Shown here: in pieces, positions 26,551 to 35,881 of the stretch
Numbering within the stretch: position 1 is the stretch's first letter
Layout: each line of letters begins with the position of its first letter
Assembly: GCA_030151885.1 (NCBI GenBank)
Contig: JASLCG010000031.1
Location: 1 to 38,605, forward strand
Direction of reading: 5' to 3'
Source of the DNA: Bacteroides sp.
GTDB lineage: Bacteria; Bacteroidota; Bacteroidia; Bacteroidales; Bacteroidaceae
Length of the DNA: 38,605 nucleotides
Notes under the pieces: model-generated
The model's input: only the letters and a program-made list of their open reading frames with translations
Database searches by the model: none
What the model was told of the DNA's origin: nothing
Program-made: the position numbers and the translations under genes

Positions 26551-26827
26551 TTGTACTCTATGAGTTATTAACAACTAGCTTACTCTACAATAATTTAGTT
26601 TTTTTTAACCAGAGGTCATAATCAACAAGTTATAAACAAGTAATAAACTATTTTATAGCAGTTTAATCTTCATAACCCCGATATTATCTTACTCGATTAA
26701 AAGACAGACTAATTCATTGTATTAAATTTTAAAAATCCAAATGATTTATTGTTTGTTTTTATCAAATAAGATTATCAATTTTGTATAGATTGAAGTTATT
26801 GTTATAATAAAAACGCTTACAGCTATT
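26551..26827. other. dnaA upstream region
   Basis: This AT-rich 277-nt stretch contains the dnaA promoter and no gene. TTATTAACA (26565-26573) and TTATAAACA (26630-26638) only loosely resemble DnaA boxes (TTATCCACA). There is no box cluster or clear unwinding element, so I do not call an origin here. Confidence 0.4.
26752..26783 (+). promoter_or_regulatory. dnaA promoter
   Basis: TTTG at 26752-26755 is followed by 20 nt and CAATTTTG at 26776-26783, one base from the TAnnTTTG pattern. The ATG lies 44 nt further on. Confidence 0.45.
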
Positions 26828-28264
26828 ATGAGTGATGATGTTCATGTTAGGCTTTGGAATGATTGTCTTTCATCAATAAAAGATAATATTGCGGAGTCTG
26901 CATACAATACTTGGTTTGCCCCAATTATTCCTTTGAAATATGAGGACAAAACACTGATTATACAAGTGCCTAGCCAGTTCTTTTATGAATTTTTAGAAGA
27001 ACACTATGTTGATTTATTACGTCAAACTCTGTATAGAGTCATAGGTAATGGAGCTAAACTTATGTATAATGTCATGGTAGATCAAGGGTCCAGCTCAACT
27101 GTTAATTTTGAGGCTAGTAACAGACCTACATCATCTATACCTACATACAATAACAACCAATACCAAGGTAAAAATAACAGCTACAACAATAGAGCTAGAT
27201 CTGTTCAAGCACCTAGGCCTCCTGCCGTTCAAGAACTTGATGCTAGACTGAATCCCGATTATACTTTTGAGAGTTTTATTGAAGGAAACAGTAATAAACT
27301 ATCTAGAAGTGTGGCTGAAGCTGTAGCTGAAAATCCAGCAAAAACAATCTTTAACCCTCTATTTATTCATGGGGCCTCTGGAGTTGGGAAAACACACTTA
27401 GCAAATGCAATTGGGCTACGTATCAAAGATAAGTTTCCTGAAAAAAGAGTGTTATATGTTTCTGCGCATTTATTTCAGATCCAATACACAGACTCCGTTA
27501 GAAATAACACTACAAATGATTTTATAAACTTCTACCAAACAATAGATGTCTTAATTATTGATGACATCCAAGAGTTTGCAGGAGTTGTTAAAACACAAAA
27601 TACTTTTTTCCATATATTCAATCATCTTCACCAAAATAGTAGACAACTTATATTAACGTCAGATACAGCTCCTGCATTATTACAGGGGATGGAGGACAGA
27701 CTACTAACTCGATTCAAGTGGGGCATGGTAGCCGAACTAGAACGTCCAACTGTTGAACTAAGAAAAGATATACTTCGCAATAAAATTAAAAGAGATGGTT
27801 TAAACTTCCCTCCAGAAGTCATCAACTATATAGCCGAGAATGTAGATGATAGTGTTAGGGATTTAGAAGGTATTGTTATCTCTATTATGGCACATTCTAC
27901 TATCTATAATAAAGATATAGATATGAGCTTAGTCAAAAGAATTATAAAAAAAGTAGTTAGAACAGAAAACAAAACAGTCACTATAGATCAGATTCTAAAC
28001 GCGACCTGCAGCTACTTACATATAGAAGCAAAACTCATTCACTCGAAGTCTCGTAAGCAAGAGGTGGTACAAGCTAGACATATAGCTATGTATTTATCTA
28101 AAGAGTTTACTGAGTATTCTACTACTAAAATTGGGAAGTTTATTGGAAATAGAAATCACTCTACTGTAATCCATGCTTGCAAAACTGTAGAGCACCAAGC
28201 TACAACAGACAAAGATTACAAACAAACTATTGAAGCAATCAAAGAGTTATTGTTCCAAAAATAG
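26828..28264 (+). CDS. dnaA: Chromosomal replication initiator DnaA
   Basis: This 478-residue AAA+ protein melts the origin and loads the helicase. Domain I (about 1-85) has LWNDCLSSIKDNIAESAYNTWFAPI. Domain II (about 90-135) is a short linker rich in Asn, Ser, Tyr and Gln. Domain III carries the Walker A motif GASGVGKTHLANAIG, Walker B IDVLIIDDIQEF, a sensor I segment LILTSD and the LTRFKWGM arginine region. Domain IV contains the DnaA signature ARHIAMYLSKEF and the NRNHSTVIHACKTV box-binding helix. Length is normal. A single gene copy lies between the MCE protein and nrdJ, and I cannot identify oriC next to it. Confidence 0.97.
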   Translation: MSDDVHVRLWNDCLSSIKDNIAESAYNTWFAPIIPLKYEDKTLIIQVPSQFFYEFLEEHYVDLLRQTLYRVIGNGAKLMYNVMVDQGSSSTVNFEASNRPTSSIPTYNNNQYQGKNNSYNNRARSVQAPRPPAVQELDARLNPDYTFESFIEGNSNKLSRSVAEAVAENPAKTIFNPLFIHGASGVGKTHLANAIGLRIKDKFPEKRVLYVSAHLFQIQYTDSVRNNTTNDFINFYQTIDVLIIDDIQEFAGVVKTQNTFFHIFNHLHQNSRQLILTSDTAPALLQGMEDRLLTRFKWGMVAELERPTVELRKDILRNKIKRDGLNFPPEVINYIAENVDDSVRDLEGIVISIMAHSTIYNKDIDMSLVKRIIKKVVRTENKTVTIDQILNATCSYLHIEAKLIHSKSRKQEVVQARHIAMYLSKEFTEYSTTKIGKFIGNRNHSTVIHACKTVEHQATTDKDYKQTIEAIKELLFQK

Positions 28265-28453
28265 CTTAGCCCATAAATAAGTAAAGAACCTTTTTCTATT
28301 TTATATTCTAAATATGGGCATTATTAATTCATAATAGAAAAACAAATTTACTTTTTTGACAACTTCAAAGAGAACTAAAAAACATATACAACTAGACTTC
28401 AACACCTTATCATATAACAACTGACAACTTCATCTATAAAAAAGTTAATTACC
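28265..28453. other. dnaA-nrdJ intergenic region
   Basis: There is no gene here. A weak inverted pair TTTTTCTATT (28291-28300) and AATAGAAAAA (28333-28342) with a 32-nt loop and a GCCCATA/TATGGGC pair (28269-28275 and 28313-28319) may act as a loose dnaA terminator. I see no riboswitch-like conserved core. Confidence 0.3.
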
Positions 28454-28484
28454 TTGCCAAAAATAGTTATCTTTTATAGTTTTG
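28454..28484 (+). promoter_or_regulatory. nrdJ promoter
   Basis: TTG at 28454-28456, then 20 nt, then TAGTTTTG at 28477-28484 fits the Bacteroidota pattern. The predicted transcript start near 28491 gives a leader of about 50 nt that includes an 11-codon ORF. Confidence 0.6.
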
Positions 28485-28515
28485 TTAGGCAGAATTTAAT
28501 CTAATTCTGTTTATA

Positions 28516-28551
28516 ATGAAAAATCAGATAAATAGAAGCCGTGGCAAATAA
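28516..28551 (+). CDS. 11-codon upstream ORF overlapping the nrdJ start
   Basis: ATG at 28516 opens a frame of 11 codons (MKNQINRSRGK) ending at TAA 28549-28551. It overlaps the GTG start of nrdJ at 28541 in a different frame. Ribosomes ending here would stop 8 nt past the nrdJ initiation codon, which could couple or limit its translation. It may also be chance. Confidence 0.3.
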   Translation: MKNQINRSRGK

Positions 28552-31114
28552 AACTTATACTTATGAAGAAGCCTTTGAAAAGTCTTTAGACTATTTTAAG
28601 GGGGATGAATTGGCAGCAAGAGTTTGGGTTAACAAATATGCAATGAAAGATTCGTTTGGAAATATCTACGAGTCATCACCTACAGACATGCATTGGAGAA
28701 TAGCTAACGAATTAGCTAGAGTAGAAAAAAAATACCCAAATCCCCTCTCTGCTGAAGAGTTATTCACTCTTCTTGACCATTTTAAATATATTGTACCACA
28801 AGGAAGCCCTATGACGGGCATCGGTAATAATTATCAAGTAGCATCATTATCAAACTGCTTCGTTATAGGAGTTGATGGACCTGCTGACTCCTATGGTGGC
28901 ATCATAAAAATGGATGAAGAGCAAGTACAATTAATGAAACGAAGAGGTGGCGTAGGACACGATTTATCACATATACGACCTAAAGGAAGTCCTGTTAAAA
29001 ACTCAGCCTTAACATCGACAGGGATTGTTCCTTTTATGGAAAGATATTCCAACTCTACCCGCGAAGTAGCACAAGACGGTAGACGCGGAGCTCTAATGCT
29101 TAGTGTATCTATAAAACATCCAGATTCTGAAGCTTTCATAGATGCTAAAATGACTGAAGGAAAAGTAACAGGAGCTAATGTTTCTGTTAAGCTAGACGAT
29201 GATTTTATGACTGCAGTCACTAAAGAAGATACTTATGACCAACAGTACCCTATAAACAGCAATAATCCTGAAGTAATAAAGAAGGTTGAAGCTAAACAGC
29301 TTTGGGATAAAATTGTTCATAATGCTTGGAAGTCTGCCGAGCCTGGAGTATTATTTTGGGATACTATTATAAAAGAGTCTATTCCTGATTGTTATGCAGA
29401 TTTAGGATATAAAACTGTATCTACTAACCCTTGTGGAGAGATTCCTCTATGCCCTTATGACTCATGCAGATTACTAGCTATTAATTTATTTTCTTACGTA
29501 GAGCAGCCTTTTACACCTAAGGCAACATTTAACTTTGAGTTATTTAAAAAACATGTAGCCATTGCTCAGCGTGTTATGGATGATATTATAGACCTTGAAT
29601 TAGAAAAGATTGAAGCCATAATAAAAAAAATCAAGCAAGATCCAGAAGATAAAGAGGTAAAAAGAACTGAGCTATTACTTTGGGAAAAAATTTACCATAA
29701 AACCAAACAAGGAAGACGTACAGGTGTAGGTATAACAGCCGAAGGAGATATGATAGCGGCTATGAACTTAAGATATGGAACAGAAGATGCAATAGAATTT
29801 GCAGAACAAGTACATAAGACAATTGCTATATCAGCATACAAATCATCTATCCAGATGGCTAAAGAAAGAGGTCCTTTTGATATCTACGATTCTAAAAGAG
29901 AGCTAAACAACCCATTTATAAACAGACTAAAAGATGCAGATAGCCAACTCTACAATGATATGGTTAAATATGGTAGAAGAAATATAGCATGTCTAACTAT
30001 AGCCCCTACAGGTACAACAAGTTTAATGACACAAACAACTTCTGGTATTGAACCTGTATTTTTACCTGTGTATAAAAGAAGAAGAAAAGTAAACCCTAAC
30101 GATACAAACGTACATGTAGACTTTGTTGATGAAACTGGAGATTCTTTTGAAGAATATATTGTATTCCATCATAAATTTATAGATTGGATGAAAGCTAATG
30201 GTTACGACCCAGCTAAACGTTACTCTCAAGAGGAAATAGACGATTTAGTTGAAAAATCTCCATACTATAAAGCTACATCAAACGACGTGGACTGGCTCAT
30301 GAAGGTGCGCATGCAGGGTAGAATTCAAAAATGGGTAGATCACTCTATTAGTGTTACAATAAACCTTCCTAATGATGTTAGTGAAGAGCTTGTTAATAAG
30401 TTGTACATTGAAGCTTGGAAAGTTGGTTGTAAAGGATGTACAGTTTATAGAGATGGATCTAGATCGGGAGTACTAATTTCTGCTTCTTCAAAAACCAAAG
30501 AAAAAGAGAATGTAGAAAGTAAAGAGACTGATATACACTTAGAAAAACCAATCCAATCGAATCCTGCAGTTATAAAACGTCCTAAAGAGCTAGAAGCAGA
30601 TGTTGTTAGATTCCAAAATAACAAAGAAAAGTGGGTGGCTTTTGTAGGCTTATATGATGGACGTCCCTATGAGATTTTCACTGGGCTGCACGACGATGAA
30701 GAAGGAATCTCTCTACCTAAGAGTGTTATTAGTGGTAAAATTATTAAAAATGTAGATGACGCTGGGAATAAACGTTATGACTTCCAGTTTGAAAACAAGC
30801 GAGGATATAAAACAACAATTGAAGGTTTATCTGAAAAATTCAATAAAGAGTATTGGAATTATGCCAAGCTTATATCTGGAGTCCTACGCTGGGGTATGCC
30901 CATTGATCAGGTTGTGAAATTAGTTAATTCTTTACAACTCGATAGCGAAAGTATAAATAACTGGAAAATTGGTGTTGAACGTGCTCTGAAACGTTATGTC
31001 CAAAATGGGACTAAAGCTACAGGGACTAAATGTCCAAATTGTCACAATGAAACACTAATATACCAAGAAGGTTGCCTTATATGCACAACTTGTGGGTCAT
31101 CAAGATGTGGATAA
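28541..31114 (+). CDS. nrdJ: Adenosylcobalamin-dependent ribonucleoside-diphosphate reductase (class II)
   Basis: This 857-residue enzyme reduces ribonucleotides to deoxyribonucleotides using adenosylcobalamin as radical source, with no need for oxygen. The substrate-site cysteines are in ASLSNCFVIG and the radical motif STNPCGEIPLCPYDSC. TIAPTGTTSLM is the phosphate-binding loop. Residues about 700-820 form a TSCPD-type domain, and the tail has a zinc-ribbon pattern with cysteines 831, 834, 845, 848, 851 and 856. The start must be GTG at 28541, because an in-frame stop lies 12 nt upstream and the next ATG (residue 26) would cut into the conserved N-terminus. It has its own promoter and terminator. 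Confidence 0.96.
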   Translation: MANKTYTYEEAFEKSLDYFKGDELAARVWVNKYAMKDSFGNIYESSPTDMHWRIANELARVEKKYPNPLSAEELFTLLDHFKYIVPQGSPMTGIGNNYQVASLSNCFVIGVDGPADSYGGIIKMDEEQVQLMKRRGGVGHDLSHIRPKGSPVKNSALTSTGIVPFMERYSNSTREVAQDGRRGALMLSVSIKHPDSEAFIDAKMTEGKVTGANVSVKLDDDFMTAVTKEDTYDQQYPINSNNPEVIKKVEAKQLWDKIVHNAWKSAEPGVLFWDTIIKESIPDCYADLGYKTVSTNPCGEIPLCPYDSCRLLAINLFSYVEQPFTPKATFNFELFKKHVAIAQRVMDDIIDLELEKIEAIIKKIKQDPEDKEVKRTELLLWEKIYHKTKQGRRTGVGITAEGDMIAAMNLRYGTEDAIEFAEQVHKTIAISAYKSSIQMAKERGPFDIYDSKRELNNPFINRLKDADSQLYNDMVKYGRRNIACLTIAPTGTTSLMTQTTSGIEPVFLPVYKRRRKVNPNDTNVHVDFVDETGDSFEEYIVFHHKFIDWMKANGYDPAKRYSQEEIDDLVEKSPYYKATSNDVDWLMKVRMQGRIQKWVDHSISVTINLPNDVSEELVNKLYIEAWKVGCKGCTVYRDGSRSGVLISASSKTKEKENVESKETDIHLEKPIQSNPAVIKRPKELEADVVRFQNNKEKWVAFVGLYDGRPYEIFTGLHDDEEGISLPKSVISGKIIKNVDDAGNKRYDFQFENKRGYKTTIEGLSEKFNKEYWNYAKLISGVLRWGMPIDQVVKLVNSLQLDSESINNWKIGVERALKRYVQNGTKATGTKCPNCHNETLIYQEGCLICTTCGSSRCG

Positions 31115-31140
31115 ATTTGAATGTTTATATGACACAAGAA

Positions 31141-31175
31141 ATGCGAGTATCAGATTTGATATCTCGCATTTTTTA
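31141..31175 (+). terminator. nrdJ terminator
   Basis: ATGCGAG plus TATCA (31141-31152) pairs with TGATA and CTCGCAT (31157-31169), with one bulged T, followed by a run of seven T residues. It lies 26 nt past the nrdJ stop. Confidence 0.88.
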
Positions 31176-31225
31176 TCTACTTTCATTTATAATTAATAAA
31201 CCTTACTTATGCATAAGAAAAGACT

Positions 31226-33895
31226 ATGAAAGTAAAAATTCACATCACAATAGAGTACCATACTAAATGGGGAGAAGAGTTAAAAATTACAGGATCAATT
31301 CCCGAATGGGGGAGCTTTAAAGAAGAGGATGCAATAACACTAAATACCTTAAATGGTATAAGCTGGTTTTTAGAAACAACTATTGAAGTCCAAGACAATA
31401 CTCCTATACAATACAAATATCTAGTTACAAAAGGAACTAGTATTCTGAGAAGAGAACCAACCAATCTTTATCACCATATTAACAATCGAAGTTACACATC
31501 ATTATATTTAAAAGATACTTGGCTAGACTATCCTAAAGAAGATATCAAAGCCTATCCAATATATAATACCATATGGGCAACTGATAAGAATCTAAGCTCT
31601 GAAGGAGTGCATAACACTCTTTTATTAGAAGCTATTGCTACGGATATTGAAGAGCACCATAAAATAGCTATTATTGGTAATCAAAAAGCACTCGGCAATT
31701 GGGACATTGCAGAAGCTGTAATTCTATCAAGTAATAATAGACCCTTTTATCACATCTATTTAGATAAAGATAAAATCACCTACCCACTCGAATACAAATA
31801 CATTCTATTAGACAAAGAAAATAAAATCAAAGAATGGGAAAACAATTCTAATAGAATACTGTATCAGCATGACCTTCATCATATGGAATCTATAAAAGTG
31901 AATGAAGGTTACTTACACTTCTCAAGTAAATCATCATGGAAAGGTGTAGGGGTAACAGTTCCTGTATTTTCCCTTCGTTCAAAAGATAGTTGGGGTATCG
32001 GAGAGTTTCCAGATTTAAAGAAACTAGGTGACTGGGCTTCACTTACTGGAATGAAGCTTATTCAAATATTACCTATTAATGACACCATATCTACACATAC
32101 ATGGGCAGATTCATATCCATATAAATGTTCTTCTGTCTTTGCATTAAACCCTATTTATCTAAACTTAGAAAAGTTAGGAATCCTAAATACTAAATATAAG
32201 CAAGAATATATAAGCCTTCAAGAACAACTTAATAAAACAAAACATATTGAGTTTCCAGAAGTATTAAAGAAAAAACTTATCTATATATCTGAGTTATTTA
32301 ACTTATATGGAAAAGATTTATTAGATAGTAAGGCATATAACATTTTTTACAATGATAACCAGGAGTGGTTATTACCCTACGCAACCTATCTATATTTTAG
32401 AACACATTATAAAACAAATAATACTTCCGAATGGAGAGGAAATGGTGCATATTCCAAAGATATAGCATTAGAACTTTTTAGTCAAAATAAAAAAGCACGC
32501 ATACACTTTAAGCAGACATTTTACACGCAGTTTTGTTTACATCAGCAGTTAAAAGAGGCATCAGACTACATTAAGTCAAAAGGAATTGCACTTAAAGGTG
32601 ATTTACCCATTGGAATAAGCAAACAAAGTTTAGATGCATGGCAATACCCCAGATTATTTAACTTAAAAAGTCAAGCTGGGGCTCCACCAGATGCTTTTGC
32701 TCAACTAGGACAAAATTGGGGATTCCCAACCTATAACTGGGCAGAAATATCCAAAAATAATTATGAATGGTGGATAAATAGACTCAAACATATGGAGCAA
32801 TATTATGCAGCATTTAGAATAGATCATATTCTAGGTTTTTTTAGAATATGGAGTATACCTAACTCTGCAATTTACGGCATACTTGGCCAGTTTGAACCTG
32901 CAATGCCTTTAAGTAAACAAGAAATGCTCACTAAGTTTGATTTCAATTTTGAAGAGATATATAGCAAGCCTTATATTACTGAGCAGCTTTTATCAAATAA
33001 AATTAGTGATAAAGAGCAACTAATAAATATTAAGAGCTATTTTTTACCAACTAATAATGGCGTATATATTTTTAAGGAAGAGTATAATAATCAACTTAAA
33101 ATAAGCAAAAGCCCAATTAATGATCAAGATAAAAAAGTCTTATTAGATCTTCATACAGAAGTTTTATTTCTTAAAGATAACAATAAACAAGATCTTTACC
33201 ACCCTAGGATTGATGCTCAAAAAAGTTATTTATACTCTATATTAAGCAAAGAAGATAAAAGTAAGTTCAATACTTTATATACAGATTTTTTCTATCATAG
33301 ACATAATACTTTTTGGAAAAATGAAGCATATCATAAATTACCAGCACTGATAAGAGCTAGTAACATGCTTGTGTGTGGCGAAGATTTAGGCATGATACCA
33401 GCTAGTGTACCAGAAGTTATGAACAGTTTATCTATCCTAAGCTTAGAAGTTGCAAGAATGCCTAAAGAAACATCTAAACAAATTGGAAATCCCCAAGAAT
33501 ATCCATATTTCTCTATTTCAACATTTTCAACTCACGATATGCCTACTCTAAGAGGTTGGTGGAGTAAGAATAAGGAAAATAGAGATTTACTATTAAACCA
33601 AACAACACACACACCAAATGAAACTGAAAATGATCTATCCAATGACATGGCCTATAAGATTATATTTAATGAATTAAAAGGAAACTCCATTCTATGTATA
33701 GAAGCTCTACAGGATTGGCTATCTTTATCTCACAAATACAGAGTGCTAGAAGCCTCAGACGAACAGATTAATATTCCTTCAAATCCAAATCATAAATGGA
33801 GGTATAGAATGCCATGTACATTAGAAGCATTGATATCAGATATTGATATAAATCAAACAATTAGAAATATTATAAAACAAACAGACAGACTATAA
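31226..33895 (+). CDS. malQ: 4-alpha-glucanotransferase, DPE2-like with two CBM20 domains
   Basis: This 889-residue GH77 enzyme transfers glucan segments or glucose between maltose, maltodextrins and glycogen-like acceptors. Two CBM20 starch-binding modules occupy about residues 1-105 and 125-220, with GSIPEWGSF and GNQKALGNWD as their matching motifs. The GH77 barrel begins near 240 (PVFSLRSKDSWGIGEFPD). The catalytic residues are expected to be D533 (FRIDHILGFF), E719 (VCGEDLGMIP) and D771 (FSTHDMPTL). The 186-residue gap between D533 and E719 is far longer than the 47 residues in simple MalQ. That fits the insertion known in plant DPE2 and related bacterial enzymes. The stop codon abuts the folB start directly. 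Confidence 0.92.
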   Translation: MKVKIHITIEYHTKWGEELKITGSIPEWGSFKEEDAITLNTLNGISWFLETTIEVQDNTPIQYKYLVTKGTSILRREPTNLYHHINNRSYTSLYLKDTWLDYPKEDIKAYPIYNTIWATDKNLSSEGVHNTLLLEAIATDIEEHHKIAIIGNQKALGNWDIAEAVILSSNNRPFYHIYLDKDKITYPLEYKYILLDKENKIKEWENNSNRILYQHDLHHMESIKVNEGYLHFSSKSSWKGVGVTVPVFSLRSKDSWGIGEFPDLKKLGDWASLTGMKLIQILPINDTISTHTWADSYPYKCSSVFALNPIYLNLEKLGILNTKYKQEYISLQEQLNKTKHIEFPEVLKKKLIYISELFNLYGKDLLDSKAYNIFYNDNQEWLLPYATYLYFRTHYKTNNTSEWRGNGAYSKDIALELFSQNKKARIHFKQTFYTQFCLHQQLKEASDYIKSKGIALKGDLPIGISKQSLDAWQYPRLFNLKSQAGAPPDAFAQLGQNWGFPTYNWAEISKNNYEWWINRLKHMEQYYAAFRIDHILGFFRIWSIPNSAIYGILGQFEPAMPLSKQEMLTKFDFNFEEIYSKPYITEQLLSNKISDKEQLINIKSYFLPTNNGVYIFKEEYNNQLKISKSPINDQDKKVLLDLHTEVLFLKDNNKQDLYHPRIDAQKSYLYSILSKEDKSKFNTLYTDFFYHRHNTFWKNEAYHKLPALIRASNMLVCGEDLGMIPASVPEVMNSLSILSLEVARMPKETSKQIGNPQEYPYFSISTFSTHDMPTLRGWWSKNKENRDLLLNQTTHTPNETENDLSNDMAYKIIFNELKGNSILCIEALQDWLSLSHKYRVLEASDEQINIPSNPNHKWRYRMPCTLEALISDIDINQTIRNIIKQTDRL

Positions 33896-34264
33896 ATGAA
33901 AATCGAAAATAGTTACATTATACTAAACAATCTAGTAATTCATGCATTTCACGGAGTAGCTAGCCAAGAAAATTTAGTTGGTAATGATTTCATCATAAAT
34001 GCTAAAATAAAACTAGACTTAACTGGAGCATGCATATCAGACTCCGTAAAAGACACAGTTAGCTATGCAGATATTTATCAAAGCATTTTAAGTGAAATGA
34101 AACAGACTTCTAAATTGCTAGAACATGTAGCATACAGAATAGTTAATAGACTATTCGAAGAATACAAAGAGATAGATCAAATAGAGCTAGAACTAAATAA
34201 AAATATGCCACCAATGGGGGCCGATATTAAAAGTGCTGGAGTTCTACTGAAATGTAGCAGATAA
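33896..34264 (+). CDS. folB: Dihydroneopterin aldolase
   Basis: This 122-residue folate-pathway enzyme cleaves 7,8-dihydroneopterin to 6-hydroxymethyl-dihydropterin and glycolaldehyde. HAFHGVASQENLVGNDFIINAKI holds the conserved glutamate and hydrophobic pocket. VSYADIY holds the pterin-contacting tyrosine, and LNKNMPPMGADI holds the catalytic lysine of the usual xKPxPPI-type motif. Length is typical. The ATG follows the glucanotransferase stop with no gap, implying translational coupling, although the two functions are unrelated. Confidence 0.93.
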   Translation: MKIENSYIILNNLVIHAFHGVASQENLVGNDFIINAKIKLDLTGACISDSVKDTVSYADIYQSILSEMKQTSKLLEHVAYRIVNRLFEEYKEIDQIELELNKNMPPMGADIKSAGVLLKCSR

Positions 34265-34306
34265 AAAAGATGGCGTATAAATTTCTTTATACGCCACATC
34301 TTTTTT
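34263..34306. terminator. Bidirectional terminator between folB and mgsA
   Basis: The 19-nt arm at 34263-34281 pairs with 34286-34306 apart from one bulged A (34296), with loop TTTC. A/T runs at the stem base give a T-tract in both directions. The arms overlap the last bases of folB and the mgsA stop codon. Confidence 0.9.
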
Positions 34307-34847
34307 ATTTATTGCCTTGCTCTTCTAGTTGTTTAGCATGCTCTACAGCCTCATCTACTACATTTTTATCATCAAAACGATGTATGTATGCAGTATACTC
34401 TGGCTGAGCTCTAACATAATCAGGATCCGTAAATAAAGGACTAGATATAATATGATCGGCAGTAGATCTATTGCTACAGAAGATTATATTCTCTAATGAA
34501 GCCAATCTCGTTAAAGCCTTAATATCTGTATCATGTGGCTGAAGTGTCATAGCATCTGTAAAGAAAATCAAGTAATCTATTCCACCTTCAACAATGCGGG
34601 CACCCATCTGTTGGTCTCCTCCTAGAGGTCCAGATTTTAATAGTTTAATATCCCAATCTTCTTCAGGATGCTTTTCCATTAATGCTTCTTTAATTAATTT
34701 TCCAGTTGTTCCGGTACAAAAGAATTCATGTCCTATTAGCTTTTCTGAGTTCCAAATCACCCACTCTATCATATCTTTCTTCATAGCATCATGTGCTACT
34801 AAACCTATTCTTCTCTTAATAAATTTTTCTTTCTTAGTCATATTCAC
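34305..34847 (-). CDS. mgsA: Methylglyoxal synthase
   Basis: This 180-residue enzyme converts dihydroxyacetone phosphate to methylglyoxal and phosphate, bypassing lower glycolysis. GLVAHDAMKKDMIEW, the phosphate-binding CTGTTGKLI, the catalytic-aspartate motif SGPLGGDQQMGARI and LQPHDTDIKALTRLA are all present. The central strand DYLIFFTDAMTLQPHD differs from the E. coli FFWDPL but keeps the PHD. The start may be M1 or M3. It lies 20 nt downstream of the glycosyltransferase gene and is the last gene of that leftward unit. Confidence 0.94.
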   Translation of the reverse strand: MNMTKKEKFIKRRIGLVAHDAMKKDMIEWVIWNSEKLIGHEFFCTGTTGKLIKEALMEKHPEEDWDIKLLKSGPLGGDQQMGARIVEGGIDYLIFFTDAMTLQPHDTDIKALTRLASLENIIFCSNRSTADHIISSPLFTDPDYVRAQPEYTAYIHRFDDKNVVDEAVEHAKQLEEQGNK

Positions 34848-34867
34848 TTGTTTTAAATCGTTTTTAA

Positions 34868-35881
34868 TTAGATTAAAGAAGAAAAATATTTTACTCTTTT
34901 AATAAAATATTGATATATTATTGATTTTTGAACCACTCCTTTAGGAGTTTGTACAGTCTTTTCTAAATTTTCCTCTCTAATAGCTGCATATTCTGCTTTC
35001 ATATGAGCATAGTCTTTCCTAGCTCTTAAAACAGCCTTTGCATTTTTACATTCTCCTTTAACAAGATAAAACATTATAGCAATATAATCTAATACTAGAC
35101 GCTTTTGTTCAACACTTTTCAGCTTGTTCTCTGGTAAATTTTTATAAAGCATTAAAAGGTTATTACGAAAGTTCAAATATGTTTTTTTAGGATTTTGCTT
35201 GTTTAAGGTCGCACCACCAACATGGAACACTTTAGATTCTGGTATTGCTACAATTCCATAGCCTCTAGCTCCAACCCTCCAACATAAATCTATCTCTTCC
35301 ATATGAGCAAAGAAACGCTCATCAAGTCCTCCTACTTCTAGATATACACTTCTTCTTATCATCAACGCCGCACCTGTAGCCCAAAAAATAGGAATAGTCT
35401 TATTATATTGCCCCCGATCTTCTTCCAAGGTATTCATTATACGTCCTCTACAGAATGGATAACCTAAGTAGTCAATAAAACCACCTACAGCACCTGCATA
35501 CTCAAATTTAGTAGGCTCTTTCCAACTCAAAATCTTTGGTTGAGAAGCAGCAACAGTTGGATTATTATCTAAAAAATTAATTTGAGGCTCTAGCCATCCT
35601 TCAGAAACTTCGACATCAGAGTTTAATAAAACAACATACTCAGCTTCTACCTCCTTGATAGATAAATTATAACCTCCTGCAAACCCATGATTCTTTTTCA
35701 AATCTAACCAAGCAACTGTTTCAAAAGAAGAAACAACTTCTTTTGAGTTGTCAATAGATCCATTGTCTGCAACTATAATCTTAACACCAGGTAAGTTACT
35801 GTACTGTACTACACTCGGTAAAAATTGACTCAGTAAGCTTTGCCCATTCCAATTTAATATAATAACAGCTACTTTATACAT
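34868..35881 (-). CDS. Glycosyltransferase family 2
   Basis: The GT-A fold is clear: KVAVIILNWNG at the N-terminus, VADNGSIDNS for nucleotide binding, VVLLNSDVEV as the DxD-like metal site, ATGAALMIRRSVY and EEIDLCWR as the acceptor-side motif. The protein resembles rhamnosyltransferase-type enzymes that build surface polysaccharide, but donor and acceptor are unknown. A start at 35941 would add 20 residues inside the upstream gene. I choose 35881, which begins MYKVAVIIL, gives 337 residues and has an AGAGAG ribosome binding site. The ATG overlaps the acyltransferase stop by 8 nt (ATGTATAA). Confidence 0.88.
   Translation of the reverse strand: MYKVAVIILNWNGQSLLSQFLPSVVQYSNLPGVKIIVADNGSIDNSKEVVSSFETVAWLDLKKNHGFAGGYNLSIKEVEAEYVVLLNSDVEVSEGWLEPQINFLDNNPTVAASQPKILSWKEPTKFEYAGAVGGFIDYLGYPFCRGRIMNTLEEDRGQYNKTIPIFWATGAALMIRRSVYLEVGGLDERFFAHMEEIDLCWRVGARGYGIVAIPESKVFHVGGATLNKQNPKKTYLNFRNNLLMLYKNLPENKLKSVEQKRLVLDYIAIMFYLVKGECKNAKAVLRARKDYAHMKAEYAAIREENLEKTVQTPKGVVQKSIIYQYFIKRVKYFSSLI

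Noticed and set aside
26551..26827. Origin of replication beside dnaA
   Set aside because: Only two poor DnaA-box matches (TTATTAACA and TTATAAACA) are present, with no cluster. GC skew over the whole chromosome would be needed.
28265..28540. Riboswitch or NrdR-type control region for nrdJ
   Set aside because: I found no conserved riboswitch core and no paired NrdR-box-like repeats; only loose inverted repeats are visible.
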